From CAXSBR01 sp964236495 (GTDB lineage: Bacteria > Actinomycetota > Actinomycetes > Mycobacteriales > Jatrophihabitantaceae), in the NCBI GenBank assembly GCA_964236495.1, contig CAXSBR010000011.1, positions 31,088 through 95,087 of the forward strand: DNA of 64,000 nt. The letters are read 5' to 3'. Made by a program: the position numbers and the translations under genes. Of this stretch, positions 7,127-14,884 are shown piece after piece (the stretch's first letter is position 1; every line of letters starts with the position of its first letter). The notes under the pieces are model-generated. The model was not told where the DNA came from and did not search any database. It saw only the letters and a list, made by a program, of their open reading frames with translations.

Positions 7127-9310
7127 GTGCGACTCGAAGCAAAGCAGGCCGAATCGGGCCGATCGCACGACCGCGCCGACGCCCGATTGAAGGTGACCGG
7201 TAGTGCGAAATACTCCGCAGACTTCTCCGCAGCACAGATGGCCTATGCAGTGTTCGTCGGTAGCTCGATCGCGAAAGGACGCATCACCGCAGTCGACACG
7301 ACCTCGGCGGAGTCGGCCGGCGGCGTGATCAAGGTGTTGACCTCGCACAACGCGATGCGGGTCAACAAGCCCGCCGACATTTTCGACCCGACCAAAAAAC
7401 AACCGGCAAAACCCAACGAGGTCTCCACCAACACCGCTTCGAGCGTGCTGCCGCTCCAGTCCGACGAGATCCACTTCCGGGGCCAGATCGTGGCCGTAGT
7501 AGTCGCTGAATCATTCGAGCAGGCGCAGGCGGCCGCCGATCTGGTTGCCGTGACCTACGCAGTCGAGAGGCCTCTCATCGGCCTGCGGCCCAACCTCGAC
7601 AAGGCGGTGACACCGGCATCTTTTGCAGGCGAGCCGATCACCGTGATCGACGGCGATCCAGAGGGCACACTGGCGCGCGCGGACGTAAAAATAGACGAGA
7701 CCTATTCGACTCCGATCGAGAATCACCATGCCATGGAAATGCAGTCCACAACTGCGCGGTGGCGCGGCGATGAGCTGTTCGTTGAGGAGACGACACGCTT
7801 CGTACAGGGCGTGAAGCGCAACCTTGCGCAGTCGTTCGGTATCCCCGACGCGAAAGTGCACGTTCGCGCCAAGTTCGTCGGCGGTGCTTTCGGTAGCAAG
7901 GGCGCAGTACGCCCGCACGTCACGCTGGCGGCCATGTGCGCGCAGCAAACAGGACGCCCGGTCAAGTTGCTTCTCACCCGCCGGCAGGTGACCTACACGA
8001 GCGGGCACCGTCCAGAGACGCTACAACGGTTCGCAATCGGAGCCCGGCAGGACGGTGGCATCGAGGCAATAATTCATGAAGGCTTTTCTTCGTGTTCGGC
8101 CACTGATCCGTTCATCGAGGCGTTCACCACACTGACGCACGGAATGTACGCAGCACCTCATCGCGGGATGGCGCAGCAGATCGTCTATCTCAACGAGCCG
8201 CAGCCGACGAACATGCGGGGGCCTGGCGAGACGTCCGGGATGTATGCCCAAGAATGTGCAATGGATGAGCTCGCCTTCAAGCTCGACATGGACCCGCTGG
8301 AACTGCGCCGTATCAATGAGCCCGATCGTGAGCCGATGACGGGTAGAGCCTTTTCGTGTCGGCGGCTGCTTCAGAGCATCGACACCGGGGCCGAGGCGTT
8401 CGGTTGGAGCCGACGGCGACAGGCGCCTCGCTCAACGCGGGAAGGTAACTGGCTGATCGGAGTCGGCTACGCGACGGCGACCTACCCGATGAAGGGGAGC
8501 CCGTGCCAAGCGCGCTGTCGTATCGGCGCCGATGGCTCGATTCTCGTCCAGAGCTCGACCCACGATTTCGGTAACGGCATCTCGACCTCGGCCAGGCAGA
8601 TTGCCGCCGACGCCCTGGGCGTGCGATACGAAGACATAACATTCGAGTACGCCGATTCTGACCTGCCGCCGGTAATGCAGACGGGTGGATCCACCACGAC
8701 AATGTGGGTGGGGGCAGCCATTAAAGAAGCCTGCGAGCAGGCGAAGGCGCAACTGGGTGATACAGGCGATACCTCGACAGCGGCTGATCTGGCCGCGATC
8801 CTGTTAAGTATCGGCCGAGCTTCCGTTGAGGCAACTGCAGAGGCTTCTCCCAGCAAGGAGACGATGAAGCAGTATTCGATGAATTCCTACGGTGCCCACT
8901 TCTGCGAGGTGGCAGTCGATGCGGACCTGGGCGTGACGCAGGTGCGCCGCTTCCTCAGCGTGATGAATTGCGGTCGCATAATCAACCCGAAACTCGCACG
9001 GAGCCAATACATCGGCGCGGTGACCATGGGCATCGGGATGGCGATGATGGAGGGAAATGCGCTGGACCCCCGCAACGGCAAGTGGATACAGGCTGATCTT
9101 GCCGACTACCACGTGCCTGTCTATGCCGACACGCACCAGATGGACGTGATCTGGCTCGAAGAGCCAGATCTGATCGCCAATCCGCTGGGCTTGAAGGGCA
9201 TCGGCGAGATGGGTCTCGTCGGCGGCGCCGCGGCGATCGCAAACGCAATTTTCAACGCAACCGGAAAGCGTGTCCGGGATCTTCCCATCACACCCGACAA
9301 GTTGCTCTGA
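7127..9310 (+). CDS. Molybdopterin-binding catalytic subunit (PaoC/YagR-like)
   Basis: The 727-residue catalytic subunit. The N-terminal a/b hammerhead domain (DARLKVTGSAKYSADF, about residues 20-35) is followed by the molybdenum-cofactor domains with FVGGAFGSKGA, MRGPGETSGMYAQE and GGSTTTMWVG. The catalytic glutamate is in KGIGEMGLVGG, at about residue 694, the conserved base that activates water in these hydroxylases. The length suits PaoC (about 730) rather than the larger xanthine dehydrogenase large subunit. The GTG start at 7127 has AGGAG about 12 bases upstream and follows the FAD gene by 4 bases. The family oxidises aldehydes or hydroxylates N-heterocycles; the CMD- and muconolactone-isomerase-like neighbours hint at aromatic aldehydes or acids, but the substrate is inference only. 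PaoC uses the MCD form of the cofactor, matching the MocA-like gene next door. Confidence 0.93.
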   Translation: MRLEAKQAESGRSHDRADARLKVTGSAKYSADFSAAQMAYAVFVGSSIAKGRITAVDTTSAESAGGVIKVLTSHNAMRVNKPADIFDPTKKQPAKPNEVSTNTASSVLPLQSDEIHFRGQIVAVVVAESFEQAQAAADLVAVTYAVERPLIGLRPNLDKAVTPASFAGEPITVIDGDPEGTLARADVKIDETYSTPIENHHAMEMQSTTARWRGDELFVEETTRFVQGVKRNLAQSFGIPDAKVHVRAKFVGGAFGSKGAVRPHVTLAAMCAQQTGRPVKLLLTRRQVTYTSGHRPETLQRFAIGARQDGGIEAIIHEGFSSCSATDPFIEAFTTLTHGMYAAPHRGMAQQIVYLNEPQPTNMRGPGETSGMYAQECAMDELAFKLDMDPLELRRINEPDREPMTGRAFSCRRLLQSIDTGAEAFGWSRRRQAPRSTREGNWLIGVGYATATYPMKGSPCQARCRIGADGSILVQSSTHDFGNGISTSARQIAADALGVRYEDITFEYADSDLPPVMQTGGSTTTMWVGAAIKEACEQAKAQLGDTGDTSTAADLAAILLSIGRASVEATAEASPSKETMKQYSMNSYGAHFCEVAVDADLGVTQVRRFLSVMNCGRIINPKLARSQYIGAVTMGIGMAMMEGNALDPRNGKWIQADLADYHVPVYADTHQMDVIWLEEPDLIANPLGLKGIGEMGLVGGAAAIANAIFNATGKRVRDLPITPDKLL

Positions 9311-9334
9311 GACCGCATCAAGTCCGCGTCCATC

Positions 9335-9342
9335 GGAGGTGA
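9335..9342 (+). promoter_or_regulatory. Strong ribosome-binding site with no gene behind it
   Basis: GGAGGTGA, a near-perfect match to the 16S rRNA 3' end, lies 25 bases after the catalytic-subunit stop on the same strand. Five bases later ATTG gives a possible TTG start at 9348, but the frame that follows runs antisense to the MocA-like gene and has no protein-like features. It may be chance, or the remains of a lost next gene of the operon. Confidence 0.3.
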
Positions 9343-9344
9343 CT

Positions 9345-9932
9345 TCATTGCCTGCCAGTCGATATGCGCCAGCGCTCGAGGTCGGCAGGCGTGTCCAGAT
9401 CGGTCCCGTCGCCCGGGATGGCGATGCGGTCGACGAGGTCGCTTCGTGCCCGCAGGAAGGCCCGAGCGCCCTCATCGGGACCGGCCTGACCCACGGCTGC
9501 CCGCCACAGAAGAGGGCTCATCACGATGGGGTGGCCGATCTGCGCGCCGTGAGTTCCGACGGCGATGCGGCCTGGTCGCCACGAGCTCATGACGAGCCGG
9601 ATTGCGTCGGGCAAGAGGTCGGGCACGTCGACAAGGACGACGGCGAGAGCTCCGACCGGCCCAGCCTTTTCCGCGGCGTCGACAGCAAGTTCGAGCGAAG
9701 ACCGCATCCCGCGAGACGGGTCGGCATTGACGACCGCCTGCCCGAGGCGCGGTGTGGTGCCTGGTCGCACGACGGCAAGGACGGGATCGCACCCAGCCGC
9801 GAACAACGCATCAACCGCGCTGTCCAGCAGGCGCTCCCCACCTGACTCGATGGTGGCTTTGGGACCGCCCATGCGGCGCCCGGCGCCGGCGGCGAGTACC
9901 GCTCCCGCGATCGGCGCCACGGGTGCGAGCAT
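9345..9932 (-). CDS. MobA/MocA-like molybdenum cofactor nucleotidyltransferase
   Basis: A 195-residue NTP-transferase protein with the signature LAAGAGRRMGGPKA at about residues 10-23, then a GMRSSLELAV segment and the LVDVPDLLPDAI metal-binding Asp block. MocA joins CTP to molybdopterin to make molybdopterin cytosine dinucleotide (MCD), the cofactor of PaoABC-type enzymes; its placement tail-to-tail with the oxidoreductase operon supports MocA over MobA (GMP) or another NTP transferase. The ATG at 9932 was chosen because it lies directly before the first beta strand (PIAGAVLAAGAG); upstream frame continues open to 10022, overlapping the next gene. Length is normal. It ends 34 bases from the convergent catalytic subunit. 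Confidence 0.82.
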   Translation of the reverse strand: MLAPVAPIAGAVLAAGAGRRMGGPKATIESGGERLLDSAVDALFAAGCDPVLAVVRPGTTPRLGQAVVNADPSRGMRSSLELAVDAAEKAGPVGALAVVLVDVPDLLPDAIRLVMSSWRPGRIAVGTHGAQIGHPIVMSPLLWRAAVGQAGPDEGARAFLRARSDLVDRIAIPGDGTDLDTPADLERWRISTGRQ

Positions 9933-10018
9933 AGGCGGGAGCGACCCGTGGCGGGTCGGTTCGGTCGGTGTCCGAGCCCTGAAGCGACGTGGCTTCAGTG
10001 CCAGCAAGCACGCACGCT

Positions 10019-11017
10019 TCACGCGTCAACAGAATCCCGCTCCTGGGCAGCCGGCGCCGGGGGGACGCCAGGTGCCGCCGCGGGAACTCCTGCACCCGGC
10101 CGCCGCCGCAACCGCCAGGCGAGCAGAACGATCAGCGCGAGCGGCACAAGCACCGGCAGCGCGTAGCCCAGGCCAGCCGCAAGCAGCCGCAGGCCCACAG
10201 CCACCGCGTGCACTCCGGAGCCGAATGCTGCGCCGAAACCGGTGGGATGCACGCCGGTACGGGCCCTCACCGCCGGCGGCGTCGTCGCGTGCAGGTCGAC
10301 TGTCAGCGACGCCAGCGCCACCTGCCCGACCAGTGCTGTCTGCTGCGCCTTCAAGCTCTGCAGCTCGGCTTCACGGGTACTGAGCTGGGTCTCGACGCCG
10401 AGCAGGTCGCCGACGGTGGCGGAGTGGCTCATGAGGACCCGCAGGCGATTGACGCTCGTCGTGAGCGCCTTGACGCGCGCGTCGGTGTCGACCTTGGTCT
10501 GGGTGACGTCCTGCGCCTTGAGCGAGCGGTCGTTCTCCGTGCCCAGCGCGTCGACCAGCGTCATCGCGGTCTCCAGATGCGCCGGATCGACCCGTACGGT
10601 CAGCGACGCGCTGCGGTCAGTGCCCGCGCCCGACCGTTCGTCGGCGTCCACCCGACCGCCCTGCTCGACCGCAATTCGGGTCACGCCATCGGCGGCGGTA
10701 TCGACGTTCTTGGCCGTTATCGACAGCGACGCGGTGCGCACCACTGCGCGGGCCGGTCCTTTGGCAAGAGCCGCAGCAGATGCAGTACCGGCACCCGCGG
10801 CCTGGCGCTGCGCTCCACCGGCCGCAACGGAGCCGCCGCTGGCAGCGGCCGATGAACCCGCGTCCGACGACGACTTCGAGGAGTCGCCGCCGGTGCAGGC
10901 GCCCAGTCCGCCTAGCCCCAGCAGCACAACGGCCCCGATGCCGGTTGCGCGGATCATTGCGCTGCGGATCATTGCTTTGCGGACCATTGCGCTGCGGTTC
11001 GTTGCGCTGCACATCAT
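10019..11017 (-). CDS. DUF4349 lipoprotein
   Basis: A predicted lipoprotein of up to 332 residues. A signal peptide (VVLLGLGGLGAC) ends in a lipobox, then a Ser/Gly/Ala-rich linker, then a DUF4349 domain (about residues 95-260: ASLSITAKNVDTAADG, EQGGRVDADERSG, the coiled-coil-like QLSTREAELQSLKAQQ) and one C-terminal membrane segment (YALPVLVPLALIVLLAW) followed by an Arg-rich tail. DUF4349 proteins are putative cell-envelope proteins without known function. The start is ambiguous: the first 25 residues come from a 15-base tandem repeat that supplies several in-frame ATGs, and the last of them (MIRATGIGAVV) would give an ordinary lipoprotein signal. It follows the putative anti-sigma gene by 23 bases on the same strand, so it probably belongs to the sigma operon and may report envelope state. 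Confidence 0.82.
   Translation of the reverse strand: MMCSATNRSAMVRKAMIRSAMIRATGIGAVVLLGLGGLGACTGGDSSKSSSDAGSSAAASGGSVAAGGAQRQAAGAGTASAAALAKGPARAVVRTASLSITAKNVDTAADGVTRIAVEQGGRVDADERSGAGTDRSASLTVRVDPAHLETAMTLVDALGTENDRSLKAQDVTQTKVDTDARVKALTTSVNRLRVLMSHSATVGDLLGVETQLSTREAELQSLKAQQTALVGQVALASLTVDLHATTPPAVRARTGVHPTGFGAAFGSGVHAVAVGLRLLAAGLGYALPVLVPLALIVLLAWRLRRRPGAGVPAAAPGVPPAPAAQERDSVDA
10949..11008 (-). repeat. 15-base tandem repeat, four units, at the start of the DUF4349 gene
   Basis: Four consecutive units of the form GCGGATCATTGCGCT (read on the plus strand), with one to three differences each. On the coding strand they encode the pentapeptide pattern MIRSA/MVRKA and supply repeated in-frame ATG codons. 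Confidence 0.85.
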
Positions 11018-11040
11018 GACGGCTCCTGCTGACTACGTGG

Positions 11041-12084
11041 CTACTTGCTGGCGGACAGAATGTGGATCGGTACCGGCGAGCTGACGACGGGCGCCGCTCC
11101 ATCGGCGGGCAGAAGTACGGCGACCAGGCGGTACGACCCGGGCGGTAGCGCCCGACCTATGGCCGACGACCGCGACGGGGCAATGCCGTCTGCGCACGAC
11201 CAGCGCTGCAACGTTCCACGCAGGCCGACCGGTGACCGGGTAACCGAGGAAACTGAGCCGCGCAGCGCACCGACGACAGCATCGCTGCGCGCGTCGACGA
11301 CGTAGATCTCGACCTCGCCCGCCGGTCGGCGCAGGTTCGCAGCGACGGAAACGGCGACGGACAATTTGCTGCCGGCGCGCACCTGCGCCGGTGCAGTGAG
11401 CTTCACCGTCCCAATGCGTCTGACGTACGGACTGCAGCTCAGGGCGGCAAAGCCAGGGACTCTCGAAGCCCCCGTCCGCGAAGAAGCCGCCGCAGAGCCG
11501 GCCACGGACGCCGAGGCTGAGCCGGCCGATCCTGAGCCCGCCGCCGGGGATGCGGCGGCCGCTGCGGAACTCGCTGCTGCAGATGTCGGGTTGACCTGGG
11601 CACCGCCGGCGCTCGTCATGAAGCTGGAGTCGGCGCTCGAGGAGCTTTTCGTCGAATCCGAAGCTGGGATGAGCCGGGCCAGGCCGACTATCCCGCTGAT
11701 GCCTGCCACCACCGCGGCGGCAGCCGCGGGAACCTTCCAACCGAAGCGGCGCCTATCCGGACGGAGCACCTTGGCGTCCCAGCCGGTCGCGGAATCGTCA
11801 TCCTCGCCGCCCGGGTCGTCGGCAGTTGCCGTTGGCTCCGACCCCGACATCAATCCACCGATGCCGCGCGTGCCAGAGATAGGCGACTCGGAGTCTGGAT
11901 CGGAAGCGGACTCGTCGGCACGCATCGGCAGCTGAAGCACGTTGCTCGCGCCGTTGGCTCCAGCAGCGTCTGCACCGTCGGCGTTCACCGCCCGCCGCCG
12001 GATCGCGGGCAGCGGGTCGTCCCACGGCCCGCCGGCGTCGGCCAGCTCGTGCAGGCGGCGCGCGATCTCGCTGTCGCTGATCAC
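11041..12084 (-). CDS. Membrane protein, probable anti-sigma partner of the adjacent sigma factor
   Basis: A 347-residue protein. The GTG start at 12084 overlaps the sigma-factor stop (GTGA), which implies translational coupling. The N-terminal cytoplasmic part (ISDSEIARRLHELADAG) is acidic and low in complexity; one membrane segment lies near residues 118-137 (VPAAAAAVVAGISGIVGLA); then a Ser/Ala-rich linker of about 70 residues leads to an extracytoplasmic domain with a Cys pair (LSCSPY and WSCAD) that may form a disulfide and a beta-rich ending (GSYRLVAVLLPADG). No zinc-binding anti-sigma HxxxCxxC motif is visible. Role is inferred from position and topology only; the outer domain itself is not recognised. 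Confidence 0.6.
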   Translation of the reverse strand: MISDSEIARRLHELADAGGPWDDPLPAIRRRAVNADGADAAGANGASNVLQLPMRADESASDPDSESPISGTRGIGGLMSGSEPTATADDPGGEDDDSATGWDAKVLRPDRRRFGWKVPAAAAAVVAGISGIVGLARLIPASDSTKSSSSADSSFMTSAGGAQVNPTSAAASSAAAAASPAAGSGSAGSASASVAGSAAASSRTGASRVPGFAALSCSPYVRRIGTVKLTAPAQVRAGSKLSVAVSVAANLRRPAGEVEIYVVDARSDAVVGALRGSVSSVTRSPVGLRGTLQRWSCADGIAPSRSSAIGRALPPGSYRLVAVLLPADGAAPVVSSPVPIHILSASK

Positions 12085-12674
12085 GATGTGCCTTCCAGCT
12101 CGGCGCGCAGGGCGAGCAGCCCGCGGGCGGTGAGGCTCTTGACGGTTCCGAGCGCGCAACCGAGCTCGGCGGCGGTCTGGGCTTCGGACAGATCCAGGTA
12201 GTGGCGCAGCACGACGGCGGTGCGCTGGCGCGGGGGCAGCGTGCGCAGCGCCCGGCGCAGCGCGTCCCGATCGTCAGCGCCAGCAGCGTCGTCCCCGCTC
12301 GACAGCCGTTCGGCTACGTCGGACGTCGGCAGCTCCCCGCTCCACGCCCGCGCCCGGTCGGCCAGCACGACATTGACGACGCAGCGTCGCGCATAGGCGA
12401 CGCGGTTACCCCACTCGGCGCGCCGGTTCCAAGCGAGATAGACCCGGGTCAGCCCGCTCTGCACCGCGTCCTGCGCGCCGGCTCGGCTGCCAGTGAGCAG
12501 GTATGCGGTGCGGTGCAGGGTGTTCGACGTGGCGCGCACGAAGGCGTCGAACTCGGCCTCGGCCGCAGCGGCGCCAGAAGCAGCGGCGTTGTCTGCGTCG
12601 GCGGCGGCAGCGCTGTCGATGTCCACCGCCGCCTCCCGCACGCTCTGCACGCACCGCACGATCGTCCGGCCCAT
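12081..12674 (-). CDS. SigE-family RNA polymerase sigma factor
   Basis: A 197-residue ECF sigma factor of the actinobacterial 'SigE family'. Region 2 lies at about residues 43-105 (FDAFVRATSNTLHRTAYLLTG, with SGLTRVYLAW) and region 4 at about 130-190 (RRALRTLPPRQRTAVVLRHYLDLSEAQTA, then LGCALGTVKSLTARGLLAL); in this family 'LPprqRavvvLRyyedlse.eiA..lgcs.GTVKS' is diagnostic. The first 40 residues are an Ala/Asp-rich extension. The downstream membrane protein overlaps its stop, and a DUF4349 lipoprotein follows, which suggests an envelope-stress regulon. A GGAACC-N18-GTC element immediately upstream could be an autoregulatory promoter. Confidence 0.88.
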   Translation of the reverse strand: MGRTIVRCVQSVREAAVDIDSAAAADADNAAASGAAAAEAEFDAFVRATSNTLHRTAYLLTGSRAGAQDAVQSGLTRVYLAWNRRAEWGNRVAYARRCVVNVVLADRARAWSGELPTSDVAERLSSGDDAAGADDRDALRRALRTLPPRQRTAVVLRHYLDLSEAQTAAELGCALGTVKSLTARGLLALRAELEGTS

Positions 12675-12683
12675 ACCTCACCA

Positions 12684-12710
12684 GACCGGCCGGCCGGCGT
12701 AAAGGGTTCC
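12684..12710 (-). promoter_or_regulatory. Possible ECF-type promoter of the sigma factor gene
   Basis: On the minus strand GGAACC (12710-12705) is followed after 18 bases by GTC (12686-12684). ECF promoters often have a GGAAC -35 element and a GTC-type -10. The expected transcription start would fall at or within two bases of the ATG at 12674, so the mRNA might be leaderless. Spacing is slightly long; unproven. Confidence 0.3.
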
Positions 12711-12789
12711 ACCGGGCGGCTGGCGGGAGATTTGCCTGGCACCTGATCGGTCGACGCTCCCACCCGGTGGTGCGCCGGCGGGTGCGAAG

Positions 12790-14457
12790 ATGTTCGCCAT
12801 GGCCGATCCGAACCGCGCCGGACAACCCACTGCCGCCGCCGACCTCGTCGACGTCGCCAAGCTAGTCACCGCCTATTACACCGAGCATCCCGACGCCACC
12901 GATCCGGCTCAACGGGTCAGTTTCGGCACCTCGGGGCACCGGGGATCGGCGTTCGACGTCGCCTTCAACGAGGACCACATCGTCTGCACGTCCCAGGCGA
13001 TCTGCGACTACCGCTCCAGCCAGAGAATCGGCGGGCCACTGTTCCTGGGGGCGGACAGCCACGCCCTCAGCGAGCCCGCGATGGCCTCGGCCTTGGAGGT
13101 GTTCGCGGCCAACGACGTCGTCGTGATGATCGACTCGCGCGGCGGCTACACCCCCACTCCGGCGGTCTCGCGGGCCATTCTGGCTGCTAACGCCGGCCGC
13201 CCCGCAAGCGACCCGAGCCGGGCCGACGGCGTTGTCATCACGCCGTCGCACAATCCGCCCCGCGACGGCGGATTCAAGTACAACCCCCCCGACGGTGGGC
13301 CCGCGGGCACCGACATCACCAACTGGATCCAGGACCGGGCCAACGAGCTGATGTCGGCCGACGGCGACGCGGTCCGCAACGTCCACCGGGTTTCCTACCG
13401 CCAGGCGCTCAACGCGGACACGACGCAGCGCTACGACTTCCTCGACCACTACGTCACCGCGCTGGCCGGCGTCATAGACATGGACGTCATCCGCGGAGCC
13501 GGCGTCCGCATCGGCGCGGACCCATTGGGCGGCGCGTCGGTCGCCTACTGGGGCGAGATCGGCGAGCGATACGGGCTCGATCTCACCGTCGTCAATCCCG
13601 ACGTGGACCCGACGTTCCGGTTCATGACGCTGGACTGGGACGGCAAGATCCGGATGGACTGCTCGTCACCGTCGGCGATGGCGTCTCTGATCGCGCGCCA
13701 GCACGACTTCGACATCGCCACCGGCAACGACACCGACTCCGACCGCCACGGCATCGTCACCCCCGACGGCGGGCTGATGAACCCCAACCACTACCTCGCC
13801 GTGGCCATCAACTACCTCTATTCCCACCGCACCGGCTGGGCGGTGGACGCAGCGATCGGCAAGACGCTGGTGAGCTCGTCGATGATCGACAAGGTGGCCG
13901 CCTCGCTGAACCGGCGGCTGCTGGAGGTGCCGGTCGGATTCAAGTGGTTCGTGCCGGGCCTGCTCGACGGCTCGGTGGCCTTCGGCGGCGAGGAGAGCGC
14001 GGGCGCGTCGTTCCTGCAGCGTGACGGCTCGGTGTGGACCACCGACAAGGACGGCATCATCCTGGCGTTGCTGGCCTCGGAGATCACCGGGCGCACCGGC
14101 GCATCGCCCTCCGAGCACTACCGCGAGCTGACGGTGCGCTTCGGCGATCCGGCCTACGCCCGCGTCGACTCCCCCGCCACCCGCGAGCAGAAAGCGGTAC
14201 TGGCCAAGCTGTCGCCCGAGCAGGTGTCAGCGACGACGCTGGCCGGCGACCAGATCACCGCCCGGCTCACCACGGCGCCGGGCAACGGCGCACCGATCGG
14301 CGGACTGAAGGTGACCACCGACAGCGGCTGGTTCGCCGCTCGCCCGTCGGGCACCGAGGACGTCTACAAGCTCTATGCCGAGTCGTTCAAGGGGCCTGAG
14401 CATCTGGCCCAGATCCAGGACGAGGGCCGCCAGATCGTCTCGGCGGCCTTGGCGTAG
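12790..14457 (+). CDS. pgm: Phosphoglucomutase (alpha-D-glucose phosphate-specific)
   Basis: A 555-residue phosphohexomutase that interconverts glucose 1-phosphate and glucose 6-phosphate through a phosphoserine enzyme. Evidence: substrate-entry motif SFGTSGHRGSAF (about residues 44-55), the active-site serine loop VITPSHNPPRDGG, the metal loop NDTDSDRHGIVT, the sugar-specificity loop GGEESAGASF and the phosphate-binding loop AARPSGTEDVYKLY near the C-terminus. Length fits the E. coli Pgm type (about 546). Start is ATG 12790 or ATG 12799; MADPNRAG from 12799 is equally plausible. It is transcribed away from the sigma-factor gene and ends just before a long hairpin. It would feed glycogen/trehalose metabolism together with the GH65 phosphorylase module in this window. 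Confidence 0.95.
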   Translation: MFAMADPNRAGQPTAAADLVDVAKLVTAYYTEHPDATDPAQRVSFGTSGHRGSAFDVAFNEDHIVCTSQAICDYRSSQRIGGPLFLGADSHALSEPAMASALEVFAANDVVVMIDSRGGYTPTPAVSRAILAANAGRPASDPSRADGVVITPSHNPPRDGGFKYNPPDGGPAGTDITNWIQDRANELMSADGDAVRNVHRVSYRQALNADTTQRYDFLDHYVTALAGVIDMDVIRGAGVRIGADPLGGASVAYWGEIGERYGLDLTVVNPDVDPTFRFMTLDWDGKIRMDCSSPSAMASLIARQHDFDIATGNDTDSDRHGIVTPDGGLMNPNHYLAVAINYLYSHRTGWAVDAAIGKTLVSSSMIDKVAASLNRRLLEVPVGFKWFVPGLLDGSVAFGGEESAGASFLQRDGSVWTTDKDGIILALLASEITGRTGASPSEHYRELTVRFGDPAYARVDSPATREQKAVLAKLSPEQVSATTLAGDQITARLTTAPGNGAPIGGLKVTTDSGWFAARPSGTEDVYKLYAESFKGPEHLAQIQDEGRQIVSAALA

Positions 14458-14462
14458 CACTC

Positions 14463-14511
14463 AACGAGTGCAGCGTTTGCCACCTATGCGGTGGTCAACG
14501 CTGCACTCGTT
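14463..14511. terminator. Long inverted repeat between convergent genes, probable bidirectional terminator
   Basis: Two 22-base arms (14463-14484 and 14490-14511) with two mismatches enclose the 5-base loop TATGC. It lies between the pgm stop (14457) and the stop of the converging minus-strand gene (14537). There is no clear U-tract, common in high-GC bacteria. It could also be a member of a dispersed palindromic repeat family. Confidence 0.7.
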
Positions 14512-14536
14512 TCGGGCGGCTACCGATTCGCTGCGG

Positions 14537-14884
14537 TCAGCTGGTGCTCGACCACACCATGCCGTCGAGTTGCTCAGCCAACGAGGTCGCCAGCCGGTGG
14601 GCCGGCCCGCCGTCGGACGACGTCGGACGGCGCAGGTCGATCCACCAGTAGGGCACCTCGGGCTCACTCGATACGCCAAGCAGCCGCTGGGCCTCGCCGG
14701 GAACCTGGATCAGCGACGGCACCTCGACGGTGACGGCCAACGTTGCTTCGTCGTCGAACAGCTGCAGCGCCACACCGTGGCCGATCGAGCCGACGCGCAA
14801 CTGCGGGCCGGCCGCCAGCAACGCGTTGACCAGGACGTCGCTGCCCGGCTGCGCCCGGGCCAACACCACCATGGTCACGGTCAT
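14537..14884 (-). CDS. Unknown protein, last gene of the type VII secretion operon
   Basis: A 115-residue protein starting at ATG 14884, which overlaps the eccC stop (ATGA), so it is almost certainly cotranslated with EccC. Residues 1-60 look like a compact alpha/beta domain (MTVTMVVLARAQPGSDVLV, HGVALQLFDDEATLAVTVEVP), followed by VPYWWIDLRRP and a helix HRLATSLAEQLDGMVW. No signal peptide, membrane segment or known motif is seen. Position suggests a cytoplasmic accessory or chaperone of the secretion system, but it has no recognisable EspG features. Function unknown. Confidence 0.7.
   Translation of the reverse strand: MTVTMVVLARAQPGSDVLVNALLAAGPQLRVGSIGHGVALQLFDDEATLAVTVEVPSLIQVPGEAQRLLGVSSEPEVPYWWIDLRRPTSSDGGPAHRLATSLAEQLDGMVWSSTS

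Noticed and set aside
9270..9845. Plus-strand open frame behind the strong ribosome-binding site
   Set aside because: It is antisense to the well-supported MocA-like gene and shows no protein family features.
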